Below, in pieces: positions 49,849 to 59,746 of a DNA stretch of 64,000 bases. The notes under the pieces are model-generated. The model saw nothing but the letters and a program-made list of their open reading frames with translations. It searched no databases and was not told where the DNA came from. The stretch is from the NCBI RefSeq assembly GCF_028683095.1, contig NZ_JAJUBC010000005.1:62001-126000 (forward strand), written 5' to 3'. This DNA is from Enterovibrio gelatinilyticus (GTDB lineage: Bacteria > Pseudomonadota > Gammaproteobacteria > Enterobacterales > Vibrionaceae). Every line of letters begins with the position of its first letter. Position 1 is the stretch's first letter. Both the position numbers and the translations under genes were made by a program.

Positions 49849-49864
49849 ACGAAAACGTTTGGCA
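49849..49864 (+). promoter_or_regulatory. PurR-like operator 2 upstream of guaB
   Basis: ACGAAAACGTTTGGCA, 26 bases from operator 1 (centre to centre, about two and a half helical turns). The pair may be bound together or loop; it also lies about 60 bases before xseA. Confidence 0.6.
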
Positions 49865-49922
49865 TTCATTTTTTGCCCCAGTAACATTGCGAAAACTCGC
49901 TGATATTTAAGGCTAAGTGGTC

Positions 49923-51251
49923 ATGACAAGCCCCAACGAAAACATTTTCACTGTCTCTCGTTTGAATGCGGAAGTTCGCCTTCTGCTTGAGAACGAAATG
50001 GGTATCGTTTGGTTGGTTGGTGAGATTTCAAACCTCACTGTTCCTGTATCTGGCCACTGGTATTTCACGCTGAAAGACAGTCGCGCTCAAGTCAAATGCG
50101 CCATGTTCAAAGGCAACAACCGCCGTGTCACCTTTAAGCCTACCAATGGCAATCAAGTGTTGGTTCGGGCCCGATTGTCCTTGTATGAACCGCGTGGCGA
50201 CTATCAGATTATTGTTGAAAGCATGCAGCCAGAGGGTGATGGCATGCTGCAACAACAGTTTGAAAAACTGAAAATGCAATTAGCAGCAGAAGGCCTTTTT
50301 GCAACTCACGCCAAAAAGACACTCCCTGAACAACCAAGACGGGTTGGTATTATCACATCAAAAACGGGGGCGGCCCTTCATGATATTTTGCACGTATTAA
50401 AGCGCAGAGATCCCAGCCTACCCGTGGTTATCTACCCTACTCAAGTTCAGGGAAAAGACGCTGCTATTCAGATTGCACAGGCGATTGGTCGAGCTAACAG
50501 CCGTGATGAATGTGATGTGCTGATTGTAGGGCGTGGTGGCGGCTCATTAGAAGATCTGTGGTGTTTTAACGAAGAAATTGTCGCCCGCACCATTGCCGCC
50601 AGTTCGATTCCCATTGTAAGCGCCGTAGGTCATGAAGTGGATGTCACCATCGCCGATTTTGTGGCGGATGTTCGTGCCCCCACTCCTTCAGCAGCCGCTG
50701 AACTGGTTAGCAGAGATACGTCTGTTCGATCTCAGCAGTTTTCACAGCGTGTAGATAGGCTGTCTCATGTGTTGAGTCGTCATCTCTCTCGCACTCAGGA
50801 GCGTCTCACGCGCTTACAGCACCGTTTGGCAATGCATCACCCTCAAGCGAGACTACAACAGCAAGCACAGCAGTTTGACGAGCTTGAGCGACGTCTTTAC
50901 CAATCCATGCGAACGCAACTTCAAACGGATGCTCAGCGGCTAGACAGAGCGAGCCAGCGTTTAGATCGCTTTTCTCCTGCAAATCAATTGCCAGGGCTGA
51001 ATGCACAACTTGGTTACAGCGAGCAACGCTTGATTGAATCAATGCGTCAGCAATTGCGCCAACAGCAGCACAAATTAGCGCTACAAATGGAAACCTTGGA
51101 TGCGGTGAGCCCACTGGCAACCCTCGCACGCGGCTATTCGATCACGCGCGCAAGCAACAATAACGTTATCCGTTCTCAGGACGATGTAAAGTCAGGCGAT
51201 CGGATCACGACGGTGTTATCGAGCGGTGAGATCCAATCAACCGTGATCTAA
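49923..51251 (+). CDS. xseA: Exodeoxyribonuclease VII large subunit
   Basis: XseA is the catalytic subunit of exonuclease VII; the small subunit gene xseB is at 15188. An N-terminal OB-fold (1-110, [38 protein letters not shown]) is followed by the nuclease core with [20 protein letters not shown] and [15 protein letters not shown], then a long coiled coil (about 270-400). The start is the ATG at 49923; a GTG six bases earlier is in frame. Length 442. Divergent from guaB; its terminator overlaps the end of yfgJ. Confidence 0.97.
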   Translation: MTSPNENIFTVSRLNAEVRLLLENEMGIVWLVGEISNLTVPVSGHWYFTLKDSRAQVKCAMFKGNNRRVTFKPTNGNQVLVRARLSLYEPRGDYQIIVESMQPEGDGMLQQQFEKLKMQLAAEGLFATHAKKTLPEQPRRVGIITSKTGAALHDILHVLKRRDPSLPVVIYPTQVQGKDAAIQIAQAIGRANSRDECDVLIVGRGGGSLEDLWCFNEEIVARTIAASSIPIVSAVGHEVDVTIADFVADVRAPTPSAAAELVSRDTSVRSQQFSQRVDRLSHVLSRHLSRTQERLTRLQHRLAMHHPQARLQQQAQQFDELERRLYQSMRTQLQTDAQRLDRASQRLDRFSPANQLPGLNAQLGYSEQRLIESMRQQLRQQQHKLALQMETLDAVSPLATLARGYSITRASNNNVIRSQDDVKSGDRITTVLSSGEIQSTVI

Positions 51252-51270
51252 GATCACGCAACCATCTTTT

Positions 51271-51301
51271 AAAGCGGTGTCATGACGACACCGCTTTTTT
51301 T
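51271..51301. terminator. Bidirectional terminator shared by xseA and yfgJ
   Basis: Stem AAAGCGGTGTC / GACACCGCTTT with flanking T tract. The right half includes the last codons and stop of yfgJ on the minus strand. Confidence 0.88.
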
Positions 51302-51516
51302 GCCTCAAATACGATGTTCGCACTTGAACGCGACTTCAGTTCATTACACTGGTTACAAAAATAATTGGTTGCGCCACATGCTTGGAGTTTTTCTAACTGC
51401 GCATCGCACACCTGACAATACCCCTGTTTTATAAAGATTTTATCGCAAGACTCACAATGATAACTCCCCTTATCCCATCCCATTAACTCATTACAATCAG
51501 GGCAGTTGTTTTCCAT
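51280..51516 (-). CDS. yfgJ: YfgJ-type double zinc-ribbon protein
   Basis: Small cytoplasmic protein with eight cysteines in four CxxC pairs (CPDC, CESC, CQVC, CNQC), predicting two zinc ribbons. The start MENNCPDCNELMGWDKGSYHC (78 residues) fits the family; upstream in-frame residues are not conserved-looking. Function unknown. In E. coli yfgJ is also found between der and xseA, so synteny supports the name. Confidence 0.87.
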   Translation of the reverse strand: MENNCPDCNELMGWDKGSYHCESCDKIFIKQGYCQVCDAQLEKLQACGATNYFCNQCNELKSRSSANIVFEAKKAVSS

Positions 51517-51546
51517 TTTATTTCCTCTCAATGGTCCATGTCGCAC

Positions 51547-52081
51547 TTTAACTGTCCAACATGTTGTCTATCATAGATAAGCGCTATTCTAACTAAAATC
51601 GAAGATCAAACAGAACAGCCTCGCGCTGGATCCTATCAAGATCGTCAGATCTAGGCATTTATGGGATCCGATCAGCGATCTACCCTCAAAAGAATATTTA
51701 TCAATACAACTCCCGAAAGCATAAGTTACATGTTCTGCATTTGGATTTATGGAAGAATAAAATACTGCAAATTAATATTAAACCATAACTAAGCAGCATA
51801 TAGTAAAAGCAAGGTGGTTTAGTAACCGAGCAAAAATACATCGAATACGGGTAGAACGATATTTCCCGCTTTTCACCACGTGATTATGTGACAAAGATCT
51901 ATTTTTTAGTGTAATTATCGCAACAGATCTGTCACGAATACGATTAAAAAGCGACCAATTCCCTTATTTTTAGCCAATGAATCCCGCCATATGAATGGCT
52001 TAGCTGCGGAAAAATGTTCTGGATGCATAAAATACATAGGCTGTCATTCAATCTTCATCTTTCCGGCTAAATTACGGACAT
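51547..52081. other. crtS: Gene-free der-yfgJ interval; expected location of crtS, GATC-rich
   Basis: About 610 bases with no gene lie between yfgJ and der. In Vibrio cholerae the gap beside the corresponding small gene (VC0764, between der and xseA) contains crtS, the chromosome 1 site that binds RctB and triggers replication of chromosome 2. Here the left part has seven GATC sites in 51604-51680 and two more AGATCT sites at 51895-51900 and 51925-51930. An AT-rich stretch (51690-51840) separates them. The functional boundaries cannot be set by eye; the assignment rests on synteny and known conservation in Vibrionaceae. Confidence 0.68.
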
Positions 52082-52110
52082 AAAAAAACCGACCACTAGG
52101 GTCGGTTCTT
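52082..52110 (-). terminator. Terminator of der
   Basis: On the minus strand AACCGACC / GGTCGGTT forms a stem followed by seven thymines, 17 bases past the der stop. Confidence 0.92.
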
Positions 52111-52126
52111 AGCTCTCACAGTAGAA

Positions 52127-53620
52127 TTACTTCTTACCGCGGTGTTTTACCATATCCATCAATCGCTTACGTTGACGAGACTGAGAGATAGTCAGGTTTT
52201 CTTTCTTACCTTCAAATGGGTTTTCGCTGCTTTGGAACTGAATGCGAATAGGTGTACCCATGATTTTTAGCGATTTACGGTAATAGTTCATCAAGTAGCG
52301 CTTATACGAATCAGGCAAATCTTTGACTTGGTTACCGTGAATAACGAATATCGGTGGATTATATCCCCCAGCATGCGCATATTTCAGCTTCACGCGGCGA
52401 CCACGAATCATTGGTGGCTGATGATCGTCTTGTGCCATATTCATGATGCGTGTCAGCATAGCGGTACTGATACGCTTAGTCGCAGACTCGTAAGCTTCTT
52501 GAATAGACTCAAACAAGTGACCAACACCCGTACCATGCAATGCCGAGATAAAGTGAATACGCGCGAAGTCTACGAAACCTAAGCGACGGTCCAGTTCAGA
52601 CTTAACGCGGTCTTTCACGTCCTTATCCAAACCATCCCACTTGTTTACCGCAATCACGATTGAACGACCCGCATTCAATGCAAAACCTAACAAGCTTAGA
52701 TCTTGGTCTGATATGTTTTCACGTGCATCAATCACTAGCAGAACAACGTTCGAATCTTCGATCGCTTTCAGTGTTTGGATAACAGAGAATTTTTCTACTT
52801 TCTCGTTAACACGCTTGCGGCGACGAACACCTGCAGTATCGATAATGACGTATTCGCGACCATCACGTTCCATAGGAATGTAGATAGAATCACGGGTTGT
52901 TCCCGGCATATCGTAAACCACCACGCGATCTTCACCGAGAATACGGTTAGTCAGTGTTGATTTACCCACGTTTGGACGGCCAATAATACCGAATTTGATC
53001 GGAAGGTTTTGCAAACGCTCAAGTGCGCTTTCTGCATCTTCTTCTGTTAGATCTTTTTCTTCATCTTCGAAATCATGCTCGCCCGTCAGGTCAACTAAAC
53101 CTTCTTGTGCTTCTTGTTCTGCCAAGGCCTCTGCGTATGGCTTCAACGCACGATCCATCAAACCTAATACACCACGGCCATGTGCAGCGGCGATTTGGAA
53201 CATGTGCTCCATACCCAGTTGCCAAAATTCAGCACTGGCAGCATCGGCATCAATGCCATCAACTTTGTTAACGACAAGGAAAGTCGTTTTTTCACGTGAA
53301 CGAAGGTGTTGTGCGATGGCTTCGTCAGCTACCGTCAGGCCAGCACGACCATCCACCATGAACAGGACAACGTCAGCTTCTTCAATCGCCGCCAGTGATT
53401 GCTCAGCCATTTTGGTTTCTACACCTTCCTCGGTACCGTCGATACCACCAGTGTCTACCACAATGAACTCATGCTCACCCAGCACAGCTTTTCCGTATTT
53501 ACGATCCCTGGTCAAACCCGGAAAATCGGCTACCAGCGCATCGCGCGTCCTTGTCAGCCGGTTAAAGAGTGTCGACTTCCCCACATTTGGACGCCCAACA
53601 AGGGCTACTACAGGAATCAT
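52127..53620 (-). CDS. der: Ribosome assembly GTPase Der (EngA)
   Basis: Der is an essential GTPase needed for 50S subunit assembly. It has two tandem G domains, each with GRPNVGKS (near residues 8 and 215), DTGG/DTAG switch II motifs and NKVD/NKWD specificity motifs. An acidic linker (about 175-205) separates them and a KH-like domain forms the C-terminus, with the basic tail [19 protein letters not shown]. Length 497. Last gene before the crtS-type gap; a perfect hairpin separates it from bamB. Confidence 0.98.
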   Translation of the reverse strand: MIPVVALVGRPNVGKSTLFNRLTRTRDALVADFPGLTRDRKYGKAVLGEHEFIVVDTGGIDGTEEGVETKMAEQSLAAIEEADVVLFMVDGRAGLTVADEAIAQHLRSREKTTFLVVNKVDGIDADAASAEFWQLGMEHMFQIAAAHGRGVLGLMDRALKPYAEALAEQEAQEGLVDLTGEHDFEDEEKDLTEEDAESALERLQNLPIKFGIIGRPNVGKSTLTNRILGEDRVVVYDMPGTTRDSIYIPMERDGREYVIIDTAGVRRRKRVNEKVEKFSVIQTLKAIEDSNVVLLVIDARENISDQDLSLLGFALNAGRSIVIAVNKWDGLDKDVKDRVKSELDRRLGFVDFARIHFISALHGTGVGHLFESIQEAYESATKRISTAMLTRIMNMAQDDHQPPMIRGRRVKLKYAHAGGYNPPIFVIHGNQVKDLPDSYKRYLMNYYRKSLKIMGTPIRIQFQSSENPFEGKKENLTISQSRQRKRLMDMVKHRGKK

Positions 53621-53656
53621 ACTGACCTCTTAAAATCTCTTACTTATTAATAACAG

Positions 53657-53686
53657 CGGCTCCTGAACCTTTGGGTTCAGGAGCCG
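53657..53686 (-). other. Perfect 13-bp-stem hairpin between bamB and der
   Basis: CGGCTCCTGAACC and GGTTCAGGAGCCG are exact inverted complements around a 4-base loop. No T-tract follows, so it may attenuate, protect the bamB message, or terminate weakly. Confidence 0.75.
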
Positions 53687-53708
53687 AATAATTCATAAAC
53701 GCTTGATA

Positions 53709-54869
53709 TTATTGCGTTTGCTTTTTGCTAATTTTTCCGTCGCGGGTCATCACGATATACGCATCATCCGCTTTCACTGGCGCAACGGCAAAACCGCTAT
53801 CATCCAGTTGCTGCTGCGCGACAAATTCACCTGTTGTCGGATCAAGCCAATGCAAATAACCTTCTGCATCACCCATCACAACATAGCCAGAAATGGCTAC
53901 AGGCGCTGTCAGCTGACGGTATTCAAGATCGCGATTCTGCCATAGCTCAGTGCCACTTCGGGCATCAACAGCGACCACATGATCTTTGTCGGTAACCAAG
54001 AACAAATAGCTACCTACAACCAAGAAGTCCGTCGTTGAACTATACGTGCGCTTCCAAGCAGGGCGTCCTGAACGCAAATCGATTGCGACAAGCTGACCAT
54101 TGTAACCCACTGCGTAAAGCAAAGATCCAGAAATCACCGGTGTGGCATCAACATCCACTAAACGATCTATCTCTGTGGCTCCTTTAGGGCTTGCAACAGT
54201 TTGTTGCCAAATGATGTTGCCGTTCTCAATGAAAGCAGCACCAAGACGGCCATTTGCCATTCCCCAGAATACGCCGCCGGAAATCGCAACCGGTGAACTA
54301 TCACCACGTAACGTCAGGTTTGGCACATCACTCGAAATACGCCAGCGCTCTTCACCACTTTCCGCATCGAAGGCCGCTAATTCACCACGACTGGTATTTA
54401 CCACAATCAGGCTTACATCTGCCAGCGGTTTCGATAAGATTTCACCACCCGCATTAGTACGCCAAACCACTTCACCTGTCTCTTCATCTAATGCGATGAG
54501 ATCGCCAGTTTCTGTGCCGATGTACAATTTGCTATATGACGCAGTAATACCGCCAGAGAGCAACGCAGGTTTTTCTTCGCCTAAGTTAACCGTCCAGAGT
54601 GTTTTGCCTGATTCGCTATCAATCGCTTTGACTTCACCAGAGCGATCTGCGGCAAACACTTTTCCATATTCATACGCAGGCGTAAGGTCGCTGTAATAGC
54701 GTCCTACACCATCACCGACTTGCGATGTCCAAAGTGATTGAGGAGTGAACTCACTGTTTACGACTGGCACAGGTGCCATGACGATGGAGTCTTCTTCACT
54801 CGCACAACCAATAAGCAGCGAGCCTAGCAAGGCCACTGCACTTACGCGTTTCCATCCAGTGCGCATCAT
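53709..54869 (-). CDS. bamB: Outer membrane protein assembly factor BamB
   Basis: Lipoprotein of the BAM complex that inserts beta-barrel proteins such as OmpK. Signal peptide with lipobox LLIGCASEED (cysteine about residue 22). The remainder is an eight-bladed beta-propeller of PQQ-type repeats such as VKAIDSESGKTLWTVNLG, LIALDEETGEVVWRT and VVAVDARSGTELWQN. The start is the ATG at 54869, with AGGG 6 bases upstream; a TTG two codons earlier is in frame. Length 386. Directly after yfgM, as in E. coli. Confidence 0.96.
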   Translation of the reverse strand: MMRTGWKRVSAVALLGSLLIGCASEEDSIVMAPVPVVNSEFTPQSLWTSQVGDGVGRYYSDLTPAYEYGKVFAADRSGEVKAIDSESGKTLWTVNLGEEKPALLSGGITASYSKLYIGTETGDLIALDEETGEVVWRTNAGGEILSKPLADVSLIVVNTSRGELAAFDAESGEERWRISSDVPNLTLRGDSSPVAISGGVFWGMANGRLGAAFIENGNIIWQQTVASPKGATEIDRLVDVDATPVISGSLLYAVGYNGQLVAIDLRSGRPAWKRTYSSTTDFLVVGSYLFLVTDKDHVVAVDARSGTELWQNRDLEYRQLTAPVAISGYVVMGDAEGYLHWLDPTTGEFVAQQQLDDSGFAVAPVKADDAYIVMTRDGKISKKQTQ

Positions 54870-54878
54870 ACTCAACCC

Positions 54879-55484
54879 TTATTGCGGCAAGTTGTCCAAT
54901 TTCATTTGAACAACAGGGTTAGACGCGGCTGCAATTGATGCTGCATAAGATAAACGTGCAGCGGCGGTATCGCCTTTGCGCAGTTGGATGTCACCGCGTA
55001 GCTCTTCAACCTGCGGCTTCCAGCTTTCTGCTGTCACGCTATCTAGCTCTTTTAGCGCAGCGTCAACGTTGCCTTGTTGCGCTTCAACACGTGCAAGACG
55101 CAGTGTTGCCGTCGCTTTCAACGAATCGTCTTTAGACGCTTGTACTGAGCGCAAATGCTCAGCGGCTTTAACAAGATCACCCGCTTCTACGAACGTCTTC
55201 GCCAGCTGCAACTCGACCAATGCCGAATAAGAGCTGTCATTAGACTGAATAAATGCAGCAGCTTTTTCTTGTGCGTCAGCATCGCCAGCAGCCAAGGCGC
55301 CCACGACTTGCATGTACGCTTCAGATGCCTGCTCGCGGCTAGTTTCTTGCTCTGACTGGTAGTAGCGCCATCCATATAGGCCGCCCAAACCAATCACTGC
55401 GCCGAGGATGATGGCTTTGCCATTATCCCGCCACCACGTTTTAATCGCTTCGACTTGTTGTTCTTCTGTGGTGTAGACGTCCAC
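54879..55484 (-). CDS. yfgM: YfgM-family protein (SecYEG-associated periplasmic chaperone partner)
   Basis: Inner-membrane protein with one helix (about residues 22-40, AIILGAVIGLGGLYGWRYY) after a cytoplasmic start MDVYTTEEQQVEAIKTWWRDNG, then TPR-like helices in the periplasm. E. coli YfgM works with the SecYEG translocon and PpiD. Length 201. It lies 13 bases after hisS and 9 bases before bamB, so the three are probably one transcript. Confidence 0.94.
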   Translation of the reverse strand: MDVYTTEEQQVEAIKTWWRDNGKAIILGAVIGLGGLYGWRYYQSEQETSREQASEAYMQVVGALAAGDADAQEKAAAFIQSNDSSYSALVELQLAKTFVEAGDLVKAAEHLRSVQASKDDSLKATATLRLARVEAQQGNVDAALKELDSVTAESWKPQVEELRGDIQLRKGDTAAARLSYAASIAAASNPVVQMKLDNLPQ

Positions 55485-55497
55485 GTTTAGTCCTCTC

Positions 55498-56766
55498 TTA
55501 AACTCGTTGAGCCAATTTTTCGGCTACATCATCCTGAGAAATGGTCAGTTGCTCGCCACCTTTAAGATCTTTATAGGTCACAACCTTGTTCGCCACTTCG
55601 TCTTCACCCAATACCAATGCAACGGATGCGCCTACTTTATCAGCACGTTTAAATTGCTTCTTAAAGTTGCCACCACCGAAGTGAGTCATCACACGAAGAC
55701 CCGGTACACGTTCACGCAAGGTTTCTGCCAATTGCATGCCTGCTGCCAATGTTCCTTCACCAGCGGTGACCATGTAAACATCAACAACAGGGCGAGTTTC
55801 ATTTAATTCCAGCGTTTCCATCAGAAGCACAAGACGTTCAACACCCATGGCAAAACCCACTGCAGGCGTCGCTTTTCCGCCCAGTTGTTCAACCAGACCA
55901 TCATAACGACCGCCGCCGCAGACGGTGCCTTGCGATCCCAAACTCTCAGTGATCCATTCGAAAACGGTACGGTTGTAGTAGTCAAGACCACGAACCAATT
56001 TCTCGTTTACTGAGTATTGGATACCTGCAGCGTCCAACAGTTCACACAAACCTGCAAAATGTTGTTTTGATTCGTCATCTAAATACTCAGATAGCTTAGG
56101 TGCATCCACCAGCACGGCTTGAATGTCTGGGTTTTTCGAGTCCAGAACACGCAGCGGATTGGTATGCATGCGTCGCTTGCTGTCTTCGTCCAAAATAGCT
56201 TCGTGTTGCATCAAAAACGCAACCAGCGCTTCACGATAACCCGCGCGTGCTTCCAATGAACCAATTGAGTTCAACTCTAGGCGAACGTGCTCATGAATAC
56301 CCAGCTCACGCCAAAGACGTGCTGTCATCATGATAAGTTCAGCATCTACGTCTGGACCGTTCAGGCCGAATACTTCCACACCAAACTGGTGGAATTGACG
56401 GTAGCGACCTTTCTGAGGACGCTCATGACGGAACATAGGGCCCATGTACCATAGGCGCTGTTCTTGGTTGTACAGTAGACCGTTTTCAATACCCGCACGC
56501 ACACAACTCGCCGTCCCTTCTGGACGCAGCGTTAGGCTATCGCCATTGCGATCTTCAAAGGTATACATCTCTTTCTCGACCACATCAGTCACTTCACCGA
56601 TTGCACGACAAAACAGATTGGTCATTTCGACGATAGGCATACGAACTTCGCTGTAGCCATAACCGCTGATCACGTCTTTAACCGTACCCTCTACTTTTTG
56701 CCAAAGAGGAGTTTGTGTTGGAAGGCAGTCGTTCATGCCTCGAATTGCTTGAATTGTTTTTGCCAC
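55498..56766 (-). CDS. hisS: Histidyl-tRNA synthetase
   Basis: Class II aminoacyl-tRNA synthetase charging tRNA-His. Motif 2 region [23 protein letters not shown] (about residues 108-130), histidine-specific [15 protein letters not shown] and the motif 3 segment [15 protein letters not shown] are intact. A C-terminal anticodon-binding domain follows (about 330-422). Length 422. It follows ispG by 53 bases. Confidence 0.98.
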   Translation of the reverse strand: MAKTIQAIRGMNDCLPTQTPLWQKVEGTVKDVISGYGYSEVRMPIVEMTNLFCRAIGEVTDVVEKEMYTFEDRNGDSLTLRPEGTASCVRAGIENGLLYNQEQRLWYMGPMFRHERPQKGRYRQFHQFGVEVFGLNGPDVDAELIMMTARLWRELGIHEHVRLELNSIGSLEARAGYREALVAFLMQHEAILDEDSKRRMHTNPLRVLDSKNPDIQAVLVDAPKLSEYLDDESKQHFAGLCELLDAAGIQYSVNEKLVRGLDYYNRTVFEWITESLGSQGTVCGGGRYDGLVEQLGGKATPAVGFAMGVERLVLLMETLELNETRPVVDVYMVTAGEGTLAAGMQLAETLRERVPGLRVMTHFGGGNFKKQFKRADKVGASVALVLGEDEVANKVVTYKDLKGGEQLTISQDDVAEKLAQRV

Positions 56767-56819
56767 GTTTACTCTCGAAACCGATCTTTATCTATTCTGT
56801 TAGAAATAAGCCTCAAGGC

Positions 56820-57938
56820 TTACTTCTGCGTGTTTACGTCAATGCGGTTGTTCTCATCCAGCATTGAGGCTTTAGCCCGGATCTTCGCTTCCAGCTGGTC
56901 GATCAGGTTATCATTGTCAAAACGTTCTTTCTGGCGAATGCCATCATCATAATATGCGCTGCGCTTATTGCTGCCCGCAACACCAAGGTGCGATACCTCA
57001 GCTTCACCTGGGCCGTTAACTACGCAACCTATAATGGACACATCCATTGGTACGACAACGTCTTCCAGACGCTGTTCTAGCGCATTAACCGTGCCAATCA
57101 CATCAAACTCCTGACGGGAGCAGGTTGGGCACGCAATAAAGTTAACACCACGTGAGCGAATACGCAGTGATTTCAATATATCAAAACCGACTTTAATTTC
57201 TTCAATCGGGTCAGCCGCCAGCGAGATACGCAGTGTATCGCCGATACCTTCACTCAGCAGCATACCCAAACCTACCGCAGATTTCACTGCGCCAGCACGA
57301 GCACCACCCGCTTCGGTTATCCCCAAGTGCAAAGGCTGGTCGATGCGTTTCGCTAATTGGCGGTAGGATTCAACCGCAAGAAACACATCAGACGCTTTTA
57401 CACTCACTTTGAATTGGTCAAAATTCAAACGATCCAAAATATCAACATGGCGCATTGCCGATTCTACCAGTGCTTCAGGAGTAGGCTCGCCATATTTTTC
57501 TTGAATTTCACGCTCTAATGATCCGCCATTCACACCGATGCGGATAGGAATATTTTTGTCACGTGCAGCATCAACGACTGATCGAATACGCTGTTCGTTA
57601 CCGATGTTACCCGGGTTAATGCGTAAGCAGTCCACACCGAATTCTGCAACACGCAACGCAATGCGATAGTCGAAATGAATATCAGCGACTAAAGGCAAGT
57701 TGGTTTGTTCACGGATCAGCTTAAAGGCATCCGCAGCTTCCATGGTTGGAACAGAAACACGCACAATGTCTGCACCGACTTTTTCTAGCGCATTGATCTG
57801 CGCCACGGTTGCAGCAACATCAGTTGTACGCGTGTTGGTCATAGACTGAACGGCAATAGGAGCGCCGTCACCAATTGGCACATTGCCCACGTAAATACGC
57901 GTTGATTGGCGACGCTTAATAGGAGATTCGGTATGCAT
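56820..57938 (-). CDS. ispG: 4-hydroxy-3-methylbut-2-en-1-yl diphosphate synthase (flavodoxin)
   Basis: IspG is the [4Fe-4S] enzyme of the MEP pathway that reduces methylerythritol cyclodiphosphate to HMBPP; dxs and ispA of the same pathway are also in the window. The TIM-barrel domain begins [19 protein letters not shown]. The cluster cysteines are in [11 protein letters not shown] (about residues 270-273) and [12 protein letters not shown] (about 305). Length 372. Encoded 15 bases after rodZ. Confidence 0.97.
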   Translation of the reverse strand: MHTESPIKRRQSTRIYVGNVPIGDGAPIAVQSMTNTRTTDVAATVAQINALEKVGADIVRVSVPTMEAADAFKLIREQTNLPLVADIHFDYRIALRVAEFGVDCLRINPGNIGNEQRIRSVVDAARDKNIPIRIGVNGGSLEREIQEKYGEPTPEALVESAMRHVDILDRLNFDQFKVSVKASDVFLAVESYRQLAKRIDQPLHLGITEAGGARAGAVKSAVGLGMLLSEGIGDTLRISLAADPIEEIKVGFDILKSLRIRSRGVNFIACPTCSRQEFDVIGTVNALEQRLEDVVVPMDVSIIGCVVNGPGEAEVSHLGVAGSNKRSAYYDDGIRQKERFDNDNLIDQLEAKIRAKASMLDENNRIDVNTQK

Positions 57939-57953
57939 TTGGTGTTCTCTGAA

Positions 57954-58976
57954 TTACTTCGGTAGGCTCAAACGGGCAACGCGCCCAGAAGGGTAACCAC
58001 TTAAATCGACATTGTCGCCATTGTAAACAAGACGTACAGCTGATGGTGCGCCAAGAACAATTTTAAACGGTGCTTCACCTGATAGGTCAACGGTTTCACC
58101 AGCAGACTTAATACCAGTTAGAAGGCGTTTACCACTCGCATCGCGTATGTCTACCCAACAGTCGCCATCAAAAGACAACACCAACGAAGGTTGTTGATCT
58201 AACGTTTCGCCACTGGTGGTTACATCTCTCGTTGCCACAGTTGCTGGCTCTGAAACACTAGGGGTTGGTGATGTGTTGCTGCTTGGCTTTGGTTGCTCAG
58301 GGACAGACGTCTCAACGCTGCTTTCAACAAGCGCTGTATTTTCACTGATATTATCGCTGGTGCTTTTACTATCGCCTGTGCTTTCAACGACAGGCGTATC
58401 ACCCGTCATGTCACTCGGTAAAGGATCATCAATTTGCACGACATCCGGTTGTACCAGCTCTTCAGCTTGCACGCCAGTAACCACATCATCGTTGCTGTCA
58501 GCAGCACCTATTTGAGCCAAAACAGCGGTGGTTTCCGATAGCGACATCAAAGGATCATTTTGTTGATTCTGCCACCACCAAAACGTGGTGATGCCAACGA
58601 CCACAGCCAAGATCACCCACGTCAGGTTCATCACACGGCTATCATGTTTATCTATGCGTGTTTTACGCGAGAAACTCTGCATTTTCTGCGCCGACTCTTC
58701 AGTCTGAGGCGGTGCTTGATAGTCGCAGATAAGCGCGTCGGCGTTCAAACCGACTAGCTTAGCGTAAGAACGAATATAACCACGTGTAAACGTGGCTATT
58801 TGTTTATTTTCGCAACAGTTTTCTTCAAGATCTAAAATAACGGATACACGAAGCCTTAGACGGTCAGCCACGTCTTGAGCAGAAAGCCCGATCGCTTCAC
58901 GGGCTTGCTTTAACACCTGTCCTGGGTGTGCGGACTCAACGTCTAACACTTGTTCTTCGTTTTGTTCAGTATTCAT
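57954..58976 (-). CDS. rodZ: Cytoskeleton protein RodZ
   Basis: RodZ links MreB to the rod-shape elongation machinery. N-terminal cytoplasmic helix-turn-helix domain (about 15-105, GQVLKQAREAIGLSAQDVADRLRLRVSVILDLE). One membrane helix (about 118-138, LTWVILAVVVGITTFWWW). A long Ser/Thr/Pro-rich periplasmic linker (140-255), then the C-terminal beta domain (260-340, SLVLSFDGDCWVDIRDASGKRLL). Length 340. Overlaps pilW by 11 bases. Confidence 0.95.
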   Translation of the reverse strand: MNTEQNEEQVLDVESAHPGQVLKQAREAIGLSAQDVADRLRLRVSVILDLEENCCENKQIATFTRGYIRSYAKLVGLNADALICDYQAPPQTEESAQKMQSFSRKTRIDKHDSRVMNLTWVILAVVVGITTFWWWQNQQNDPLMSLSETTAVLAQIGAADSNDDVVTGVQAEELVQPDVVQIDDPLPSDMTGDTPVVESTGDSKSTSDNISENTALVESSVETSVPEQPKPSSNTSPTPSVSEPATVATRDVTTSGETLDQQPSLVLSFDGDCWVDIRDASGKRLLTGIKSAGETVDLSGEAPFKIVLGAPSAVRLVYNGDNVDLSGYPSGRVARLSLPK

Positions 58977-59724
58977 TCTCTAAGTACTGTCTATATTCGT
59001 TAGATTTGGGAAATTGTCTGGCCAATACATTGGCATAACGTGTCACTTCATTGGGACGTTCTGCTTTGCTTTCCAGCTCTATGAGTGTCAGTAGCGAATT
59101 CGGGCGATAACCATATCGCTTATGAAATTTAAACAAGCGTATTCGTGCATCATTCAATTCGCTGTCTTCAACTTCTAAACGCGCAAGTTGCACAGAAGAC
59201 AGTGGGCGGTTGGGTTCATGATCAATCGCCTTTTCAAACCATATTTTCGCTTGTTGCCTTTCACCCGCTTTCAATGCACAGAGTGCTGCATTCTCAAAGC
59301 TACCAGACATTTTGTAATAGTACGGCTGGTCTATTGCCTTCGCAAATGCCTTCTGCGCTTCACTATAACGTTCTTGGCGACACAAAAAGACACCATAATT
59401 ATTCTGAACGTCCCCGTTCTTAGGGGAGTAACGCAGTGCAGTAATATATTGCTGCTCGGCTTGATCAAACTCTTCTACTTTTTCTAAGTAGTGAGCAAAT
59501 GAAATCAAAGAACGGTAGTATTTAGGGGCAAATTGCACCGCCATCTCAAGGTTTTGTCTCGCCCGTTCCCACTGACCCGCGTTTAAATACGCAATACCGA
59601 GTGAAATTCTGGATTCAGCAGCCTGAATACTATCAAACTTCACGTTGCTTTGCTTATCCGTTACTGTGACACAGCCTGCTAATAATCCCATCAATAACAG
59701 TGTACTAAGCGTCCTTGCCATCAT
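58966..59724 (-). CDS. pilW: Type IV pilus biogenesis lipoprotein PilW/PilF (TPR)
   Basis: Outer-membrane lipoprotein acting as pilotin for the secretin in type IV pilus assembly (PilF in Pseudomonas, PilW in other bacteria). Lipobox LLAGCVTVTDKQ (cysteine about residue 18). The rest is TPR repeats: RISLGIAYLNAGQWERARQNL, YITALRYSPKNGDVQNNYGVFLC, and ALCALKAGERQQAKIWFEKAI. Length 252. Located between rlmN and rodZ as in many gammaproteobacteria. Confidence 0.93.
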   Translation of the reverse strand: MMARTLSTLLLMGLLAGCVTVTDKQSNVKFDSIQAAESRISLGIAYLNAGQWERARQNLEMAVQFAPKYYRSLISFAHYLEKVEEFDQAEQQYITALRYSPKNGDVQNNYGVFLCRQERYSEAQKAFAKAIDQPYYYKMSGSFENAALCALKAGERQQAKIWFEKAIDHEPNRPLSSVQLARLEVEDSELNDARIRLFKFHKRYGYRPNSLLTLIELESKAERPNEVTRYANVLARQFPKSNEYRQYLENEY

Positions 59725-59746
59725 CCCATCCTATCAGTCAAAGCGA

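Noticed and set aside
52995-53633. 212-codon plus-strand ORF opposite der
   Set aside because: Antisense shadow; serine- and arginine-rich composition, and der is certain from two GTPase domains.
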